Assembly: GCF_016586165.1 (NCBI RefSeq)
Contig: NZ_BCPR01000001.1
Location: 1-64,000, forward strand
Length of the DNA: 64,000 bases
DNA from: Dyella sp. EPa41
GTDB lineage: Bacteria > Pseudomonadota > Gammaproteobacteria > Xanthomonadales > Rhodanobacteraceae
Reading direction: 5' to 3'
In this document: piece after piece, positions 8,954 through 17,929 of the stretch
How the letters are laid out: the number at the start of each line of letters is the position of its first letter
How positions within the stretch are numbered: the stretch's first letter is position 1
Notes under the pieces: generated by a model
The model's database searches: none
Told to the model about the DNA's origin: nothing
The model's input: only the letters and a program-made list of their open reading frames with translations
Program-made: the position numbers and the translations under genes

Positions 8954-9637
8954 TTAGCGGGTGCGAAGAGCCGCGAGCAGCCCCTCGACCGGTTGAAAAC
9001 GAACATCCAGTTCGGCGAGCAACACGCTCTGCATGTCCCTGCGGAAAGTATCGAGCCATGCGCCGGCGGAGGTGTTCCCCACGGACGGCGCATCGGCCGG
9101 TGTGTGCTGCGCGCTGTTGCGCAGCCGTTCGAAATGCTCGCCGAGCAGATGGGGCACGGCGGCCAGCAGCGTGTGTTCGCGCGGGCTGAGCGCGCGCTCC
9201 ATGACCGCGTCCACCTCGGCGAGGCGGGCCATCTCGGGCGTCTTCTGGGCCAGCAGGTCGCGCAGGCGGCCGCGCAGGTTGCCCGTGGCGGTTTGCATGC
9301 GGCGTTGCATGGCGAGATAGCGCTGGCGGAAAGCCGTGTATTCCGCGTCGCCGTCGGTACTTTCCCCGGTGCCCTTGATCACCTCCGCGAGCGAGGCGCG
9401 CACGCGCGCGCACTCTTCCGCTTCGGCCTGGCCGAAGGCGGGCGCATCGAAGGCTTGCCCGGGTGCCCGGCGATCCATCGCCGTGGACAGCGCGATCGCA
9501 TGCGTCCAGTCGAGCCATTGGCTCAACCGGTCCGAGAGCGATGCCCGGGACGGGGAAACGCCAGCGTCCGTCAGGCGAGCCAGCAGGCGAATGAACGTCG
9601 AGCCGCGGATGCTTGTTCGTGGAGAGTCCTGCGCCAT
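8954..9637 (-). CDS. DUF3348-domain protein (first gene of the motor-like operon)
   Basis: A 227-aa soluble helical protein whose opening (SIRGSTFIRLLARLTDAG) and second block (QWLDWTHAIALSTAMD) fit DUF3348. No catalytic motif, signal peptide or membrane helix is visible. It is the promoter-proximal gene; only 10 bp separate it from the DUF802 gene, so all four genes are probably one transcript starting in the 9638-9758 gap. The function is unknown; it may be a cytosolic adaptor of the channel. Confidence 0.8.
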   Translation of the reverse strand: MAQDSPRTSIRGSTFIRLLARLTDAGVSPSRASLSDRLSQWLDWTHAIALSTAMDRRAPGQAFDAPAFGQAEAEECARVRASLAEVIKGTGESTDGDAEYTAFRQRYLAMQRRMQTATGNLRGRLRDLLAQKTPEMARLAEVDAVMERALSPREHTLLAAVPHLLGEHFERLRNSAQHTPADAPSVGNTSAGAWLDTFRRDMQSVLLAELDVRFQPVEGLLAALRTR

Positions 9638-9758
9638 ACTACGGACGTCAAAAACTCCATATTTTACACGGTTATGGAGCGAAGACGCCCTGCGGCGGAC
9701 ACGGCGTTGCCGGGATATCGTTCAGCACGGCGACGAATCGCCCCGCGACAGGTGGCCC

Positions 9759-10205
9759 ATGCAGCTCATCTTCACCAAAGGCGCCGGCAAGCACGACCGC
9801 ATGGAGGTCGTCCGCGAGGGCGCGCCGAACCGGCAGATCGACTGCCCCAAGCAGGGCATCATCCCGCATGACATGGTGCATTACGCCGTGGAGAGCGTGC
9901 TGCACAGGCGCGGCTTCGTCACGCGCGTGGCGACGGGCGAGACGCCGGATTTCCGCATGGACGCGCAAGCCGAAAGCGATGGCGTGGAGCGCCTGGTCGA
10001 GGTGTTCCAGGCCGACGGATGGGCCGGCTGGAGCAGCGCGCCGGCGGACATGCTGGATCTCTACCGCGTCACCTGCCAGGCCAGGCAGTGCGAGCCGCTG
10101 GCCGTGGACGTAGCGGACGTGCAGGCCGTGCGGGAACGCATCCTCGCGCTCACCACGCGCTGGCAGGCCACGGGCGTGGGCCAGTCGATGGCGCTGGCGT
10201 TCTAG
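9759..10205 (+). CDS. Conserved hypothetical protein (148 aa)
   Basis: A 148-aa soluble protein beginning MQLIFTKGAGKHDRMEVVREG. It has a beta-rich N-terminus, a HDMVHYAVESVLHRRGF helix near residue 38 and a helical C-terminus. I do not recognise a named family. The ATG at 9759 is chosen because sequence upstream of it reads as shadow coding; no strong ribosome site is seen. It is divergent from the DUF3348 operon and converges on the GntR regulator with 12 bp between stops, so it may share the promoter region of the DUF3348 operon. Confidence 0.7.
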   Translation: MQLIFTKGAGKHDRMEVVREGAPNRQIDCPKQGIIPHDMVHYAVESVLHRRGFVTRVATGETPDFRMDAQAESDGVERLVEVFQADGWAGWSSAPADMLDLYRVTCQARQCEPLAVDVADVQAVRERILALTTRWQATGVGQSMALAF

Positions 10206-10217
10206 CGCCGCGGGGCT

Positions 10218-10970
10218 TCAGTCCGTCTGCAGCTCGGCCACGAAATCGTAGATGTCGCCGCGATACCACGAGGTGGTGAACTCCACCACGCGGCCGTCGT
10301 CGAGGAAGCTGCGGCGCTCGATGTTGAGGCCCGCGCTGCCCGCCGGCACGTGCAACAGGCGCGCCTGCTGGGCGCCGAGCGAGACCGCGCGCAGGCGCTG
10401 CAAGGCGCGGCGAGGGCGCGCGCCAAGGGTTTCCAGCACCTGGTACAGCGAGTCGTGCACGATCATCGGGTCGGGCAGCACGCTGGCGGGCACCACGCTG
10501 CGCTCGATCGCCAACGGTTCTTCCTTGGCATAGCGGACGCGGTGCAGGCGCGCGACCAGCACGCCGGGCGAGAGGTTGAGCGCCATCGATTCCTCGGGCG
10601 TCACCTCGCCGATGCTGCGCTCGAAGAATTCCGAACGCGGGTTCAGGCCGCGGGCGCGCAGGTCTTCGGTGAAGCTGGTGAGGCGCGACATCGGCTTGAT
10701 GATGCGTTCGGCCACGAAGGTGCCGGCGCCATGGCGCTGGTTCAGCAGGCCCTCTTCGACAAGGCCGGCGATGGCCTTGCGCACGGTGACGCGCGAAAGC
10801 TGCAGCAGGCGCGAGAGATCGCGCTCGCTCGGCAGGGCCTGTCCCGGCTCGATGTCGCGGTGCTCCACCACGTTGCGGATGGCCCGGCGCAGGCGCAGGT
10901 AGGCCAGCGGCTGGTTCACGGCCGGATCACGGCTGAGGCGGCGATATTCGTTGACGAGGGCGGTTTCCAT
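10218..10970 (-). CDS. GntR/HutC-family transcriptional regulator next to the Entner-Doudoroff operon
   Basis: A 250-aa regulator with an N-terminal winged helix-turn-helix (residues 15-90; ALPSERDLSRLLQLSRVTVR and GAGTFVAERI) and a C-terminal UTRA effector domain (about 100-245) typical of HutC/NagR-like repressors that sense sugar phosphates or related ligands. It is transcribed away from zwf, and the 218-bp gap carries two similar TGGTAT-type sites, one of them 9 nt from its own start. It probably controls both itself and zwf-pgl-edd-eda; the ligand is unknown. A longer start at 11006 would run through the operator-like site and is less likely. Confidence 0.85.
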   Translation of the reverse strand: METALVNEYRRLSRDPAVNQPLAYLRLRRAIRNVVEHRDIEPGQALPSERDLSRLLQLSRVTVRKAIAGLVEEGLLNQRHGAGTFVAERIIKPMSRLTSFTEDLRARGLNPRSEFFERSIGEVTPEESMALNLSPGVLVARLHRVRYAKEEPLAIERSVVPASVLPDPMIVHDSLYQVLETLGARPRRALQRLRAVSLGAQQARLLHVPAGSAGLNIERRSFLDDGRVVEFTTSWYRGDIYDFVAELQTD

Positions 10971-10978
10971 GCCTGCAC

Positions 10979-11000
10979 GATACCAATGAGAATACCAATC
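10979..11000. promoter_or_regulatory. Operator-like TGGTAT direct repeat before gntR
   Basis: Read on the minus strand it is TGGTATTCTCATTGGTATCG, two TGGTAT half-sites 13 nt apart. A close relative lies at 11104-11126. The position just upstream of the gntR start suggests autoregulation. A TGGTACCA palindrome at 11033-11040 may be a further half-site. Confidence 0.5.
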
Positions 11001-11103
11001 GCGCAATCAGGCGCTGCGACGCGGCTTTCCGGTGGTACCAATTCAGGCGTTGGATCCGTGCTCAAGGCAGGCTGACAAAGGCGCGCCGGGGAACTGGTGT
11101 TGT

Positions 11104-11126
11104 CTGGTATTTCACTGGTACGATCG
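11104..11126. promoter_or_regulatory. Operator-like TGGTAT repeat before zwf
   Basis: TGGTATTTCACTGGTACGAT on the plus strand shares the TGGTATT-CA-TGGTA pattern with the site at 10979-11000 on the other strand. Two copies facing the two divergent genes fit a shared operator for the GntR/HutC protein. Confidence 0.5.
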
Positions 11127-11136
11127 TCAGGCATTG

Positions 11137-11158
11137 CACGTGGTATGCATGCCACGTG
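11137..11158. promoter_or_regulatory. 22-bp near-perfect palindrome upstream of zwf
   Basis: The arms CACGTGG and CCACGTG flank TATGCATG, and only one base pair departs from perfect symmetry. It lies 30 nt before the preferred zwf start and includes the alternative GTG at 11156. It differs from the TGGTAT sites, so it may bind a second regulator. Confidence 0.5.
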
Positions 11159-11188
11159 TCGCTCCCCGCATCGCTCGAGGTGACTGAA

Positions 11189-12655
11189 GTGACTGCTTCT
11201 CCCCTGCCGGTCGAACCCTTCGACCTGGTGATCTTCGGCGGAACCGGCGACCTCGCCGTACGCAAGCTGCTGCCCGCGCTGTACCACCGCTATGCGGACG
11301 GGCAGGTTCCCGAGACCAGCCGCATCATCGGCATCGCCCGCGAGGGGCTCGACGACGAGGGCTACCGTGCCAGCACGCGCAAGGCGCTGCAGGAAAACGG
11401 CGGCGACAAGAGCAAGATCGACGCCTTCCTGAAGCTGGTGAACTACCGCTCGCTGGATGCGCGCAAGGACGAGGGCTGGGACGATTTCGCCGCGATGATC
11501 GGCGGCCAGCCCGACCATGTGCGCGTGTTCTACCTGTCCACCTCGCCCGAGCTGTTCGTGGACATCTGCAACCGCCTTGGCCATCACGGCCTCAACAAGG
11601 GCAAGGCGCGCGTGGTGCTGGAAAAGCCCATCGGCCGCGACCTCAGCAGCGCCAACCAGATCAACGATGCGGTCGGTCGCGTGTTCGACGAATCGCAGAC
11701 CTATCGCATCGACCATTACCTCGGCAAGGAAACGGTGCAGAACCTGCTGGCGCTGCGCTTCGGCAACATCCTGTTCGAGCCGCTGTGGAACGCCGAGCAC
11801 ATCGACCACGTGCAGATCACCGTGGCCGAAACGCTGGGCGTGGGCCAGCGCGCGGGTTACTACGACCATGCCGGCGCGCTGCGCGACATGGTGCAGAACC
11901 ACATCCTGCAGCTGCTGTGCATGGTGGCGATGGAGCCGCCCTCCTCGCTGTCGCCCGACGCGGTGCGCGACGAGAAGCTCAAGGTGCTGCGCTCGCTCAA
12001 GCACATCGACGAAAGCAACGCCGGCCAGCTCACCGTGCGCGGCCAGTACCGCGCGGGCGCGGCCGAAGGCCAGAGCGTGCCCGGCTATCTCGACGAGCTG
12101 AAGGACCACAAGTCGAACACCGAAACCTTCGTGGCGGTGAAGGCGGAAATCGCCAACTGGCGCTGGGCCGGCGTGCCGTTCTACCTGCGCACCGGCAAGC
12201 GACTGCCCGAGCGCGTGTCCGAGATCGTGGTGGTGTTCAAGCCGGTGCCGCATTCGATCTTCGATCCGTCGGCGGGCGTGCTCGCGCAGAACCGCCTGGT
12301 GCTGCGCCTGCAGCCGGACGAGAACATCAAGCTGTGGGTGACCATCAAGCATCCCGGCCCGGGTGGCCTGCGGCTGCGCCACGTGTCGCTGGACATGAGC
12401 TTCGCCGAAGCCTTCGGCGTGCAGCAGCCCGATGCGTACGAGCGCCTCATCCTCGACGTGGTGCGCGGCAACCCGACCTTGTTCATGCGCCGCGACGAAG
12501 TGGAGGCGGCGTGGCATTGGGCCGATCCCATCCTTGCCGCGTGGGCGGACAGCGGCGAGTCGCCGCGACCGTACACCTCGGGCACCTGGGGCCCGAGCGC
12601 TGCCGTGGCGCTGATCGAGCGCGACGGACGTACCTGGAACGAGGACAGTGAATAA
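11189..12655 (+). CDS. zwf: Glucose-6-phosphate 1-dehydrogenase
   Basis: Oxidises glucose 6-phosphate to 6-phosphogluconolactone with NAD(P)+, the entry step to the Entner-Doudoroff and pentose phosphate pathways. It has 488 aa from the GTG at 11189, which is preceded by GAGG at a good distance; GTGs at 11180 and 11156 are in frame. Visible hallmarks are the dinucleotide-binding VIFGGTGDLAVRKL (residues 14-27), EKPIGRD, and the active-site RIDHYLGKE. It is the first gene of a four-gene operon and is likely controlled by the divergent GntR protein. Confidence 0.97.
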   Translation: MTASPLPVEPFDLVIFGGTGDLAVRKLLPALYHRYADGQVPETSRIIGIAREGLDDEGYRASTRKALQENGGDKSKIDAFLKLVNYRSLDARKDEGWDDFAAMIGGQPDHVRVFYLSTSPELFVDICNRLGHHGLNKGKARVVLEKPIGRDLSSANQINDAVGRVFDESQTYRIDHYLGKETVQNLLALRFGNILFEPLWNAEHIDHVQITVAETLGVGQRAGYYDHAGALRDMVQNHILQLLCMVAMEPPSSLSPDAVRDEKLKVLRSLKHIDESNAGQLTVRGQYRAGAAEGQSVPGYLDELKDHKSNTETFVAVKAEIANWRWAGVPFYLRTGKRLPERVSEIVVVFKPVPHSIFDPSAGVLAQNRLVLRLQPDENIKLWVTIKHPGPGGLRLRHVSLDMSFAEAFGVQQPDAYERLILDVVRGNPTLFMRRDEVEAAWHWADPILAAWADSGESPRPYTSGTWGPSAAVALIERDGRTWNEDSE

Positions 12656-12775
12656 GCCGGTGTCCAACACCGTCGATCGCCATGCACCGGCGTTTCACCT
12701 GTGCATGGCGGCCCCAGGCCTAGACTCGTGTTCCCGCCACGCGTGTGCCGTCCGCGCAGCCCGATTTGCCCAACC

Positions 12776-13489
12776 ATGCCGCCGATCTTGAACGTCACGA
12801 CCCATAGTTTCACCGACTGTCACGCCCTGGCCGACGCCCTGGCCGAGCGCATCGCGGACCGCCTGCGCGAAGGCATCGCCGAACGCGGCCACGCCCTGCT
12901 CGCCGTCTCGGGCGGCAGCACGCCGAAGCATCTGTTCGAGCGCCTGTCGCGGCAGGCGGTGGATTGGGCCAAGGTGCAGGTCACCCTGGTGGACGAGCGC
13001 TGGGTGCCCGAAACCAGCGAGCGCTCCAACGCCGCGATGGTGAAGGCCCTGTTGCTGCAGCACGCGGCGTCGGCCGCGCAGTTCGTGCCGCTGTACGCCG
13101 ATGCGCCCACGCCCGAAGCCGGACTCGTCGCCCTGCGCGCACGCGTGGCGTCGCTGCAGCTGCCGTTCGATGCGGTGGTGCTGGGCATGGGCAACGACGG
13201 CCACACGGCATCGTTCTTCCCCGGCGGCGATCGCCTGCCCGAAGCGCTCGACGCCCACAGCGAGGTGCGCGTGCTGCCGATGCGCGCGCCGGGCGCCGGC
13301 GAGCCGCGCGTCACGTTCACGCTGTCGGCGCTGCTGCAGACGCGCGCGCTGTACCTGCATATCGAAGGCGACGCCAAGCGCCAGCTGCTGGCGGATGCGC
13401 GGCTGGGCCTGGGCGAAGCCGCCCATTTCCCGGTGCGCTCGGTGCTGACGCAGGCACACGTACCGGTGGCCGTGTACTGGTGCCCGTAA
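12776..13489 (+). CDS. pgl: 6-phosphogluconolactonase
   Basis: Hydrolyses 6-phosphogluconolactone to 6-phosphogluconate. It has 237 aa, the normal length for the DevB/SOL type. Motifs: [12 protein letters not shown] (phosphate binding, near residue 45), LVDERWVP, and [14 protein letters not shown]. The ATG at 12776 gives the family-typical start; upstream in-frame codons look non-coding. It lies 120 bp after zwf and 67 bp before edd, so it is second in the operon. Confidence 0.95.
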   Translation: MPPILNVTTHSFTDCHALADALAERIADRLREGIAERGHALLAVSGGSTPKHLFERLSRQAVDWAKVQVTLVDERWVPETSERSNAAMVKALLLQHAASAAQFVPLYADAPTPEAGLVALRARVASLQLPFDAVVLGMGNDGHTASFFPGGDRLPEALDAHSEVRVLPMRAPGAGEPRVTFTLSALLQTRALYLHIEGDAKRQLLADARLGLGEAAHFPVRSVLTQAHVPVAVYWCP

Positions 13490-13556
13490 GACGCGGCGCC
13501 ACCCTGATGGAAGGCGTGCCACGCGGCGCGCCAGCCGATTTTCCCGGAGTTGCAAC

Positions 13557-15374
13557 ATGACTGTGCTTCACCCCGTTCTTGCCGAAGTCACCGAGCGACT
13601 GCGCGAGCGCAGCCGCGAATCGCGTGCCGACTACCTGCGCCGCATCGATGGCGCGCAGGGCGGCAGCGTGCACCGCGAGCGCCTTTCCTGCGGCAACCTC
13701 GCCCACGGCTTCGCCGCATGCGGCGCCACCGACAAGGAGCGCCTGCGCGAAGGCCATGCGCCGAACCTCGCCATCATCAACGCGTACAACGACATGCTCT
13801 CGGCGCATCAGCCGTACGAGCGCTATCCGGAGCTGATCCGCAACGTCGCGCGCGACATCGGCATTACCGCGCAGATGGCCGGCGGCGTTCCGGCGATGTG
13901 CGATGGCATCACGCAGGGTCGCGCCGGCATGGAGATGTCGCTGTTCTCGCGCGACCTCATCGCCATGGCCACGGCGATCTCGCTCTCGCACGACATGTTC
14001 GACGGCGCGCTTTACCTCGGCATCTGCGACAAGATCGTGCCGGGCCTGCTGATCGGCGCGCTGAGCTTCGGCCATCTGCCCGGCATTTTCGTGCCCAGCG
14101 GCCCGATGCCCAGCGGCATTAGCAACGAGCAGAAGTCGAAGGTGCGCCAGGCCTATGCCGAGGGCAAGGCCACCAAGGCCGAGCTGCTGGAAGCCGAGGC
14201 CGCGTCCTACCACGCACCGGGCACCTGCACGTTCTACGGCACCGCCAACTCCAACCAGATGCTGATGGAGATCATGGGCCTGCACCTGCCGGGTGCGAGC
14301 TTCGTGGCGCCGGACACGCCGCTGCGCGACGCGCTGACGCGCGAGGCCGTGCTGCGCGTGGCCGAGCTGAGCGCGCCGGGTTCCTCGCATCTGCCGCTGG
14401 GCCACATCGTCGACGAGCGCGCCATCGTCAACGGCGTGATCGGCCTGCATGCCACCGGTGGCTCCACCAACCACCTGCTGCATCTGGTCGCCATCGCGCG
14501 TGCGGCCGGCATCGAGCTGCGCTGGGACGACTTCGACGCGCTGTCGTCGGTGATCCCGCTGCTGGCGCGCGTGTATCCGAACGGCTACGCCGACGTGAAC
14601 CAGTTCCACGAGGCCGGCGGCATGGCCTTCCTGATCGACCAGCTGCTGAGCCAAGGCCTGCTGCACGCCGACGTGCGCACCGTGTTCGGCACCGGTATGG
14701 ACGGCTATACGCAGGTGCCCCATATCGACGACGCCGGCGCCCTGGTGTGGAAGCCGGTTTCCAGGGAAAGCGGCAACCGCGGCGTATTGCGCGGCGTGGC
14801 CGAGCCGTTCCGCGCGGACGGTGGCCTGCGCATGCTGAGCGGCAACCTGGGCCGCGCGGTGATCAAGGTGTCCTCGGTGCCCGAGGACCGCCAGGTGATC
14901 GAGGCACCGGCCATCGTGTTCCACGACCAGGACGACGTGCGCAAGGCGTTCGAGCGCGGCGAACTCAACCGCGACTTCATCGCCGTGGTGCGCTTCCAGG
15001 GCCCGCAGGCGATCGGCATGCCGGAGCTGCACAAGCTGACGCCGACGCTGTCGGTGCTGCAGGACCGCGGCCACCGCATCGCGCTGCTCACCGACGGCCG
15101 CATGTCCGGCGCTTCCGGACGCGTGCCGGCGGCGATCCACGTGACGCCCGAAGCGCAGGACAACGGCGCCATCGCGCGCATCCGCGACGGCGACATCGTG
15201 CGCCTGGATGCGGTGAACGGACGCCTGGACGTGTTGGTCGACGCGGCGGAATTCGAGGCGCGCGTGCCGGCGACCGCGGATCTGTCGGCCCATCAGTTCG
15301 GGCTGGGACGCGAGCTGTTCGGCATGTTCCGTCGCAACGCCACGACCGCCGACCTTGGCGCGGGCGTGTTCTGA
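13557..15374 (+). CDS. edd: Phosphogluconate dehydratase
   Basis: Dehydrates 6-phosphogluconate to 2-keto-3-deoxy-6-phosphogluconate, the first committed Entner-Doudoroff step. It has 605 aa and belongs to the IlvD/Edd family of Fe-S dehydratases. Visible family segments include [41 protein letters not shown] and GSTNHLLHL. The cysteines in the first three blocks are the expected [4Fe-4S] ligands. A GGAG precedes the ATG. It is directly followed by eda. Confidence 0.97.
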   Translation: MTVLHPVLAEVTERLRERSRESRADYLRRIDGAQGGSVHRERLSCGNLAHGFAACGATDKERLREGHAPNLAIINAYNDMLSAHQPYERYPELIRNVARDIGITAQMAGGVPAMCDGITQGRAGMEMSLFSRDLIAMATAISLSHDMFDGALYLGICDKIVPGLLIGALSFGHLPGIFVPSGPMPSGISNEQKSKVRQAYAEGKATKAELLEAEAASYHAPGTCTFYGTANSNQMLMEIMGLHLPGASFVAPDTPLRDALTREAVLRVAELSAPGSSHLPLGHIVDERAIVNGVIGLHATGGSTNHLLHLVAIARAAGIELRWDDFDALSSVIPLLARVYPNGYADVNQFHEAGGMAFLIDQLLSQGLLHADVRTVFGTGMDGYTQVPHIDDAGALVWKPVSRESGNRGVLRGVAEPFRADGGLRMLSGNLGRAVIKVSSVPEDRQVIEAPAIVFHDQDDVRKAFERGELNRDFIAVVRFQGPQAIGMPELHKLTPTLSVLQDRGHRIALLTDGRMSGASGRVPAAIHVTPEAQDNGAIARIRDGDIVRLDAVNGRLDVLVDAAEFEARVPATADLSAHQFGLGRELFGMFRRNATTADLGAGVF

Positions 15375-15412
15375 CGCATTGCCCTCCTCTTTGAACGCAT
15401 TCACGGAACGCC

Positions 15413-16060
15413 ATGAGCATTGAACAGAAACAGCAGCAGGTTGAAGCCACCTTGCGCCTGGCGCCGGTGGTGCCGGTGGTGATCATCGAAAACGCGCGTG
15501 ACGCGGTGCCGATGGCGCGCGCGCTGGTCGCCGGTGGCACGCCCGCCATCGAGATCACGTTGCGCACGCCCGCCGCGCTCGACGCCATCAAGGCCGTCGC
15601 CGAGGAAGTGGAAGGCGCCGTGGTCGGCGTGGGCACCGTGCTCAGCGCCAAGGACCTGCGTGCCGCACACAAGGCGGGCGCGCGTTTTGCCGTGTCGCCG
15701 GGCGTGTCGCCAGGCCTGCTCGATGCGGCCGACGACAGCGAGCTGCCGTTGCTGCCCGGCACCGCCACCGCGAGCGAGGTAATGACGCTGCTAGAGCGCG
15801 GCTATCGCCATGTGAAGTTTTTCCCGGCGGTGCCGGCCGGCGGCGCCAAGCTGGTGGGCGCCTGGGCCAGCCCCCTGCCGCAGATGAAGTTCTGCCCCAC
15901 GGGTGGCATCTCGCTGGCGACGGCGCCGGACTTCCTGTCGTTGCCCAATGTCATCTGCGTCGGCGGTTCATGGCTGACGCCGGCCGACAAGCTGCGCAAC
16001 GGCGACTGGGCCGGCATCGAGCAGCTCGCGCGCGAGGCCGCGGCGCTGCGCGCGAAGTAA
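15413..16060 (+). CDS. eda: 2-dehydro-3-deoxy-phosphogluconate (KDPG) aldolase
   Basis: Splits KDPG to pyruvate and glyceraldehyde 3-phosphate. It is a 215-aa class I aldolase with the Schiff-base lysine K135 in YRHVKFFPA and the catalytic glutamate E47 in AIEITLRTP, plus the phosphate-binding CPTGGI segment. It is last in the zwf-pgl-edd-eda operon, 38 bp after edd. A REP doublet begins 6 bp after the stop and probably forms the 3' end of the transcript. Confidence 0.97.
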   Translation: MSIEQKQQQVEATLRLAPVVPVVIIENARDAVPMARALVAGGTPAIEITLRTPAALDAIKAVAEEVEGAVVGVGTVLSAKDLRAAHKAGARFAVSPGVSPGLLDAADDSELPLLPGTATASEVMTLLERGYRHVKFFPAVPAGGAKLVGAWASPLPQMKFCPTGGISLATAPDFLSLPNVICVGGSWLTPADKLRNGDWAGIEQLAREAAALRAK

Positions 16061-16065
16061 CCGCG

Positions 16066-16148
16066 GCAGGAGCGCACCCAGTGCGCGATCGCGATCCCCG
16101 CAATGACCCCTCGCATTGCTGCGGTCGCGCACTGGGTGCGCTCCTGCT
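16066..16148. repeat. REP doublet between eda and a convergent gene
   Basis: A plus REP at 16066-16090 and an inverted REP at 16123-16148 could fold into one long hairpin. The pair fills the gap between the convergent stops of eda and the lysozyme-inhibitor-like gene, a usual place for REPs acting as mRNA 3' ends. Confidence 0.85.
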
Positions 16149-16154
16149 TGAAGG

Positions 16155-16550
16155 TCAACGCACGGCGAGGGTGATCGTGAAGGCGGGGCTCTTGCCCTGG
16201 CGTGCCGCCGACCGCATCGGGTAGACGCGCACGGTGTAGTCGCCGTCCTGTTTCAGAGCGCCCGTCCAGCGGGCGTCGCCGGTGATCGAGGTGTTGACCA
16301 GGGCATCCTGGCCGCTCGGTGGCAACACGTTGAAGTACACCCCGCTGGGGCCCTGCAGCGCCACCGTCAGGCTCTGCCCGGCCTTCCCGCCCAGCACGTA
16401 GTCGTGCCCTTCGCCCAGCGCCGCGGTGAAGGTGGTGGAGTTCACGCCCTTGTCGAAACGGATGCGTTCGGAGGCGACGCTGCCGAAGCCTGTCAGCGCC
16501 ACCACGGCGAACAGCAAGACGGCGGTCCATGCGCGCTCACGTTTCTTCAT
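16155..16550 (-). CDS. Secreted small protein, PliG/PliI-like lysozyme inhibitor candidate
   Basis: A 131-aa protein from MKKRER (16550), with a basic N-terminus and a hydrophobic signal peptide (about residues 6-25). The mature part reads like the PliG/PliI periplasmic lysozyme inhibitors: an F-x-KG opening (IRFDKGVNSTTF), a middle KAGQSLTVAL, and the C-terminal DGDYTVRVYPMRSAARQG before a last beta strand. Members protect the wall against g- or i-type animal lysozymes. The match is from memory of the fold pattern, not from a search. It converges on eda. An in-frame ATG at 16559 is possible. Confidence 0.6.
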   Translation of the reverse strand: MKKRERAWTAVLLFAVVALTGFGSVASERIRFDKGVNSTTFTAALGEGHDYVLGGKAGQSLTVALQGPSGVYFNVLPPSGQDALVNTSITGDARWTGALKQDGDYTVRVYPMRSAARQGKSPAFTITLAVR

Positions 16551-16757
16551 CGATACCATGGCTGCGACTCCGTTGACCCGGCAACGTGCGGTGCGCTGTC
16601 AATGACTCGACTGGCGTGGCGGCTGGTTGCCCGCGACGGCTCGCGTCCAGGCCACTATCGTGGCGTCGTCGTGAAGCTCCCGTGGAGCAGTTCGCCGCTG
16701 ACGCGAACGTAACGACGCAGGGTGTTGAATGCCCGCACCTGACGGAGGGAGACGCAC

Positions 16758-17294
16758 ATGAACAAGCGCATCGGCGGCATGACCACGGGCTGCGTGGCCA
16801 TCGCCTTGAGCCTTGCCTGCAGCGCGGGCGGCGCGCAGGACCTTGGCAAACTGGGCAGCATGATTCCCGGCGGTGGCTCCATGACCTCGGGCAGCATGGG
16901 CAACGTGGCCGGCCTGCTGCAGTACTGCGTGAAGAACAACTACCTCGGCGGCGACTCCGGCGCGTCGGGCATCCAGCAGCAGTTGATGGGCAAGCTCGGC
17001 GGTGGTTCTCAGTCAGCCGCGGGCAACTCCGAGCAAGGGTCTAGCACCAGCGACATGCTGGGCCAGCTCACCGGACAGAAGAAGTCCAAGTCGAGCACGG
17101 AAGCCACCGGCAGCGCGGGCGCAACCAGCGACCCCGGCTATCTCAGCGGCGCCAAGGGCATCCTGCAGGGCAGCAACGGCCAGCACATGGACCTCAACAG
17201 CCTCGGCGGTGGCTCGAGCGACCTGAAATCCCAGCTCACCACCAAGGTGTGCGATACCGTGCTGAAGCAGGGCAAGTCGTTCCTGCACATGTAA
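16758..17294 (+). CDS. DUF2501-family secreted protein (YjjA-like)
   Basis: A 178-aa protein with a signal peptide (residues 1-25, ending GGAQ). The mature part has a conserved LLQYCVKNNYL near residue 53 and a C-terminal KVCDTVLKQGKSFL, the two cysteine blocks typical of DUF2501, which includes E. coli YjjA. The region between them is low-complexity, rich in Ser, Gly and Gln. The function is not established. It is monocistronic and followed within 25 bp by a composite repeat. Confidence 0.8.
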   Translation: MNKRIGGMTTGCVAIALSLACSAGGAQDLGKLGSMIPGGGSMTSGSMGNVAGLLQYCVKNNYLGGDSGASGIQQQLMGKLGGGSQSAAGNSEQGSSTSDMLGQLTGQKKSKSSTEATGSAGATSDPGYLSGAKGILQGSNGQHMDLNSLGGGSSDLKSQLTTKVCDTVLKQGKSFLHM

Positions 17295-17318
17295 CGCGCA
17301 TCGCGTTCTTTTTCTTTT

Positions 17319-17929
17319 GTAGGAGCGCACCCAGTGCGCGACCGCGGACTGACAGGGTTGCCTCGATCTGCGGTGGTCGCGACGACGCAAGGGCAAGGTG
17401 CGTTGCGACGCGGCGGTCGCGCACTGGGTGCGCTCCTACAGAGATAGGAGAGGTTTTGGCGAGCACCCACCCCTCACCCCAGCCCTCTCCTCGCTCCTCA
17501 AAGCCGCGGCCATCCATGGCCGCTCCCCGCGTGCCCCGGAGGGGAGAGGGAGAACGGATGCGGCGCCTCATAGGGTTCATCACGGCTCAGCGAGGTTGCT
17601 TTAAGTCCTCTTCGCGTCGGCGCGTGGCGGTGTAGCCGCGTCGTTCGAGATAGTAACGAGCGCATCCCAGCTGGCCTCAGTCATCCGACGCTTCTATCCC
17701 ACATATCGCTATGAGCCCTGGCTCTGAAGGCCATTTTCTTTGGGTTACTTTTCTTTTGGGCCAGCAAAAGAAAAGTGACTCGGCGGCCGGCAGGACGTCG
17801 AAACGCCCGCTGCGTAGGCGGCATGCTCGCGGAAGCGGGGCTACCGGAGGCAATAGCCCGCTTTCACAAGAGCAACAAACGTGCAGCCCACCGTGAAAGG
17901 CTGTCGCGCACAGGGTGCGCTCCTACAGG
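17319..17929 (+). repeat. REP-bounded composite repeat, copy 1
   Basis: About 610 bp without a gene, starting with a plus REP (17319-17342) followed by an inverted REP (17416-17440) and ending in an inverted REP (17905-17929). In between are a C-rich block with the palindrome GGCCATCCATGGCC, then a segment whose hairpin pairs ACTTTTCTTTTG with CAAAAGAAAAGT (17749-17778), then a conserved stretch up to the last REP. Near-identical blocks recur at 32460-33090 and, inverted, at 59652-60157. Short ORFs in it are considered artefacts. Its right end overlaps the stop codon of the SURF1 gene. Confidence 0.85.
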
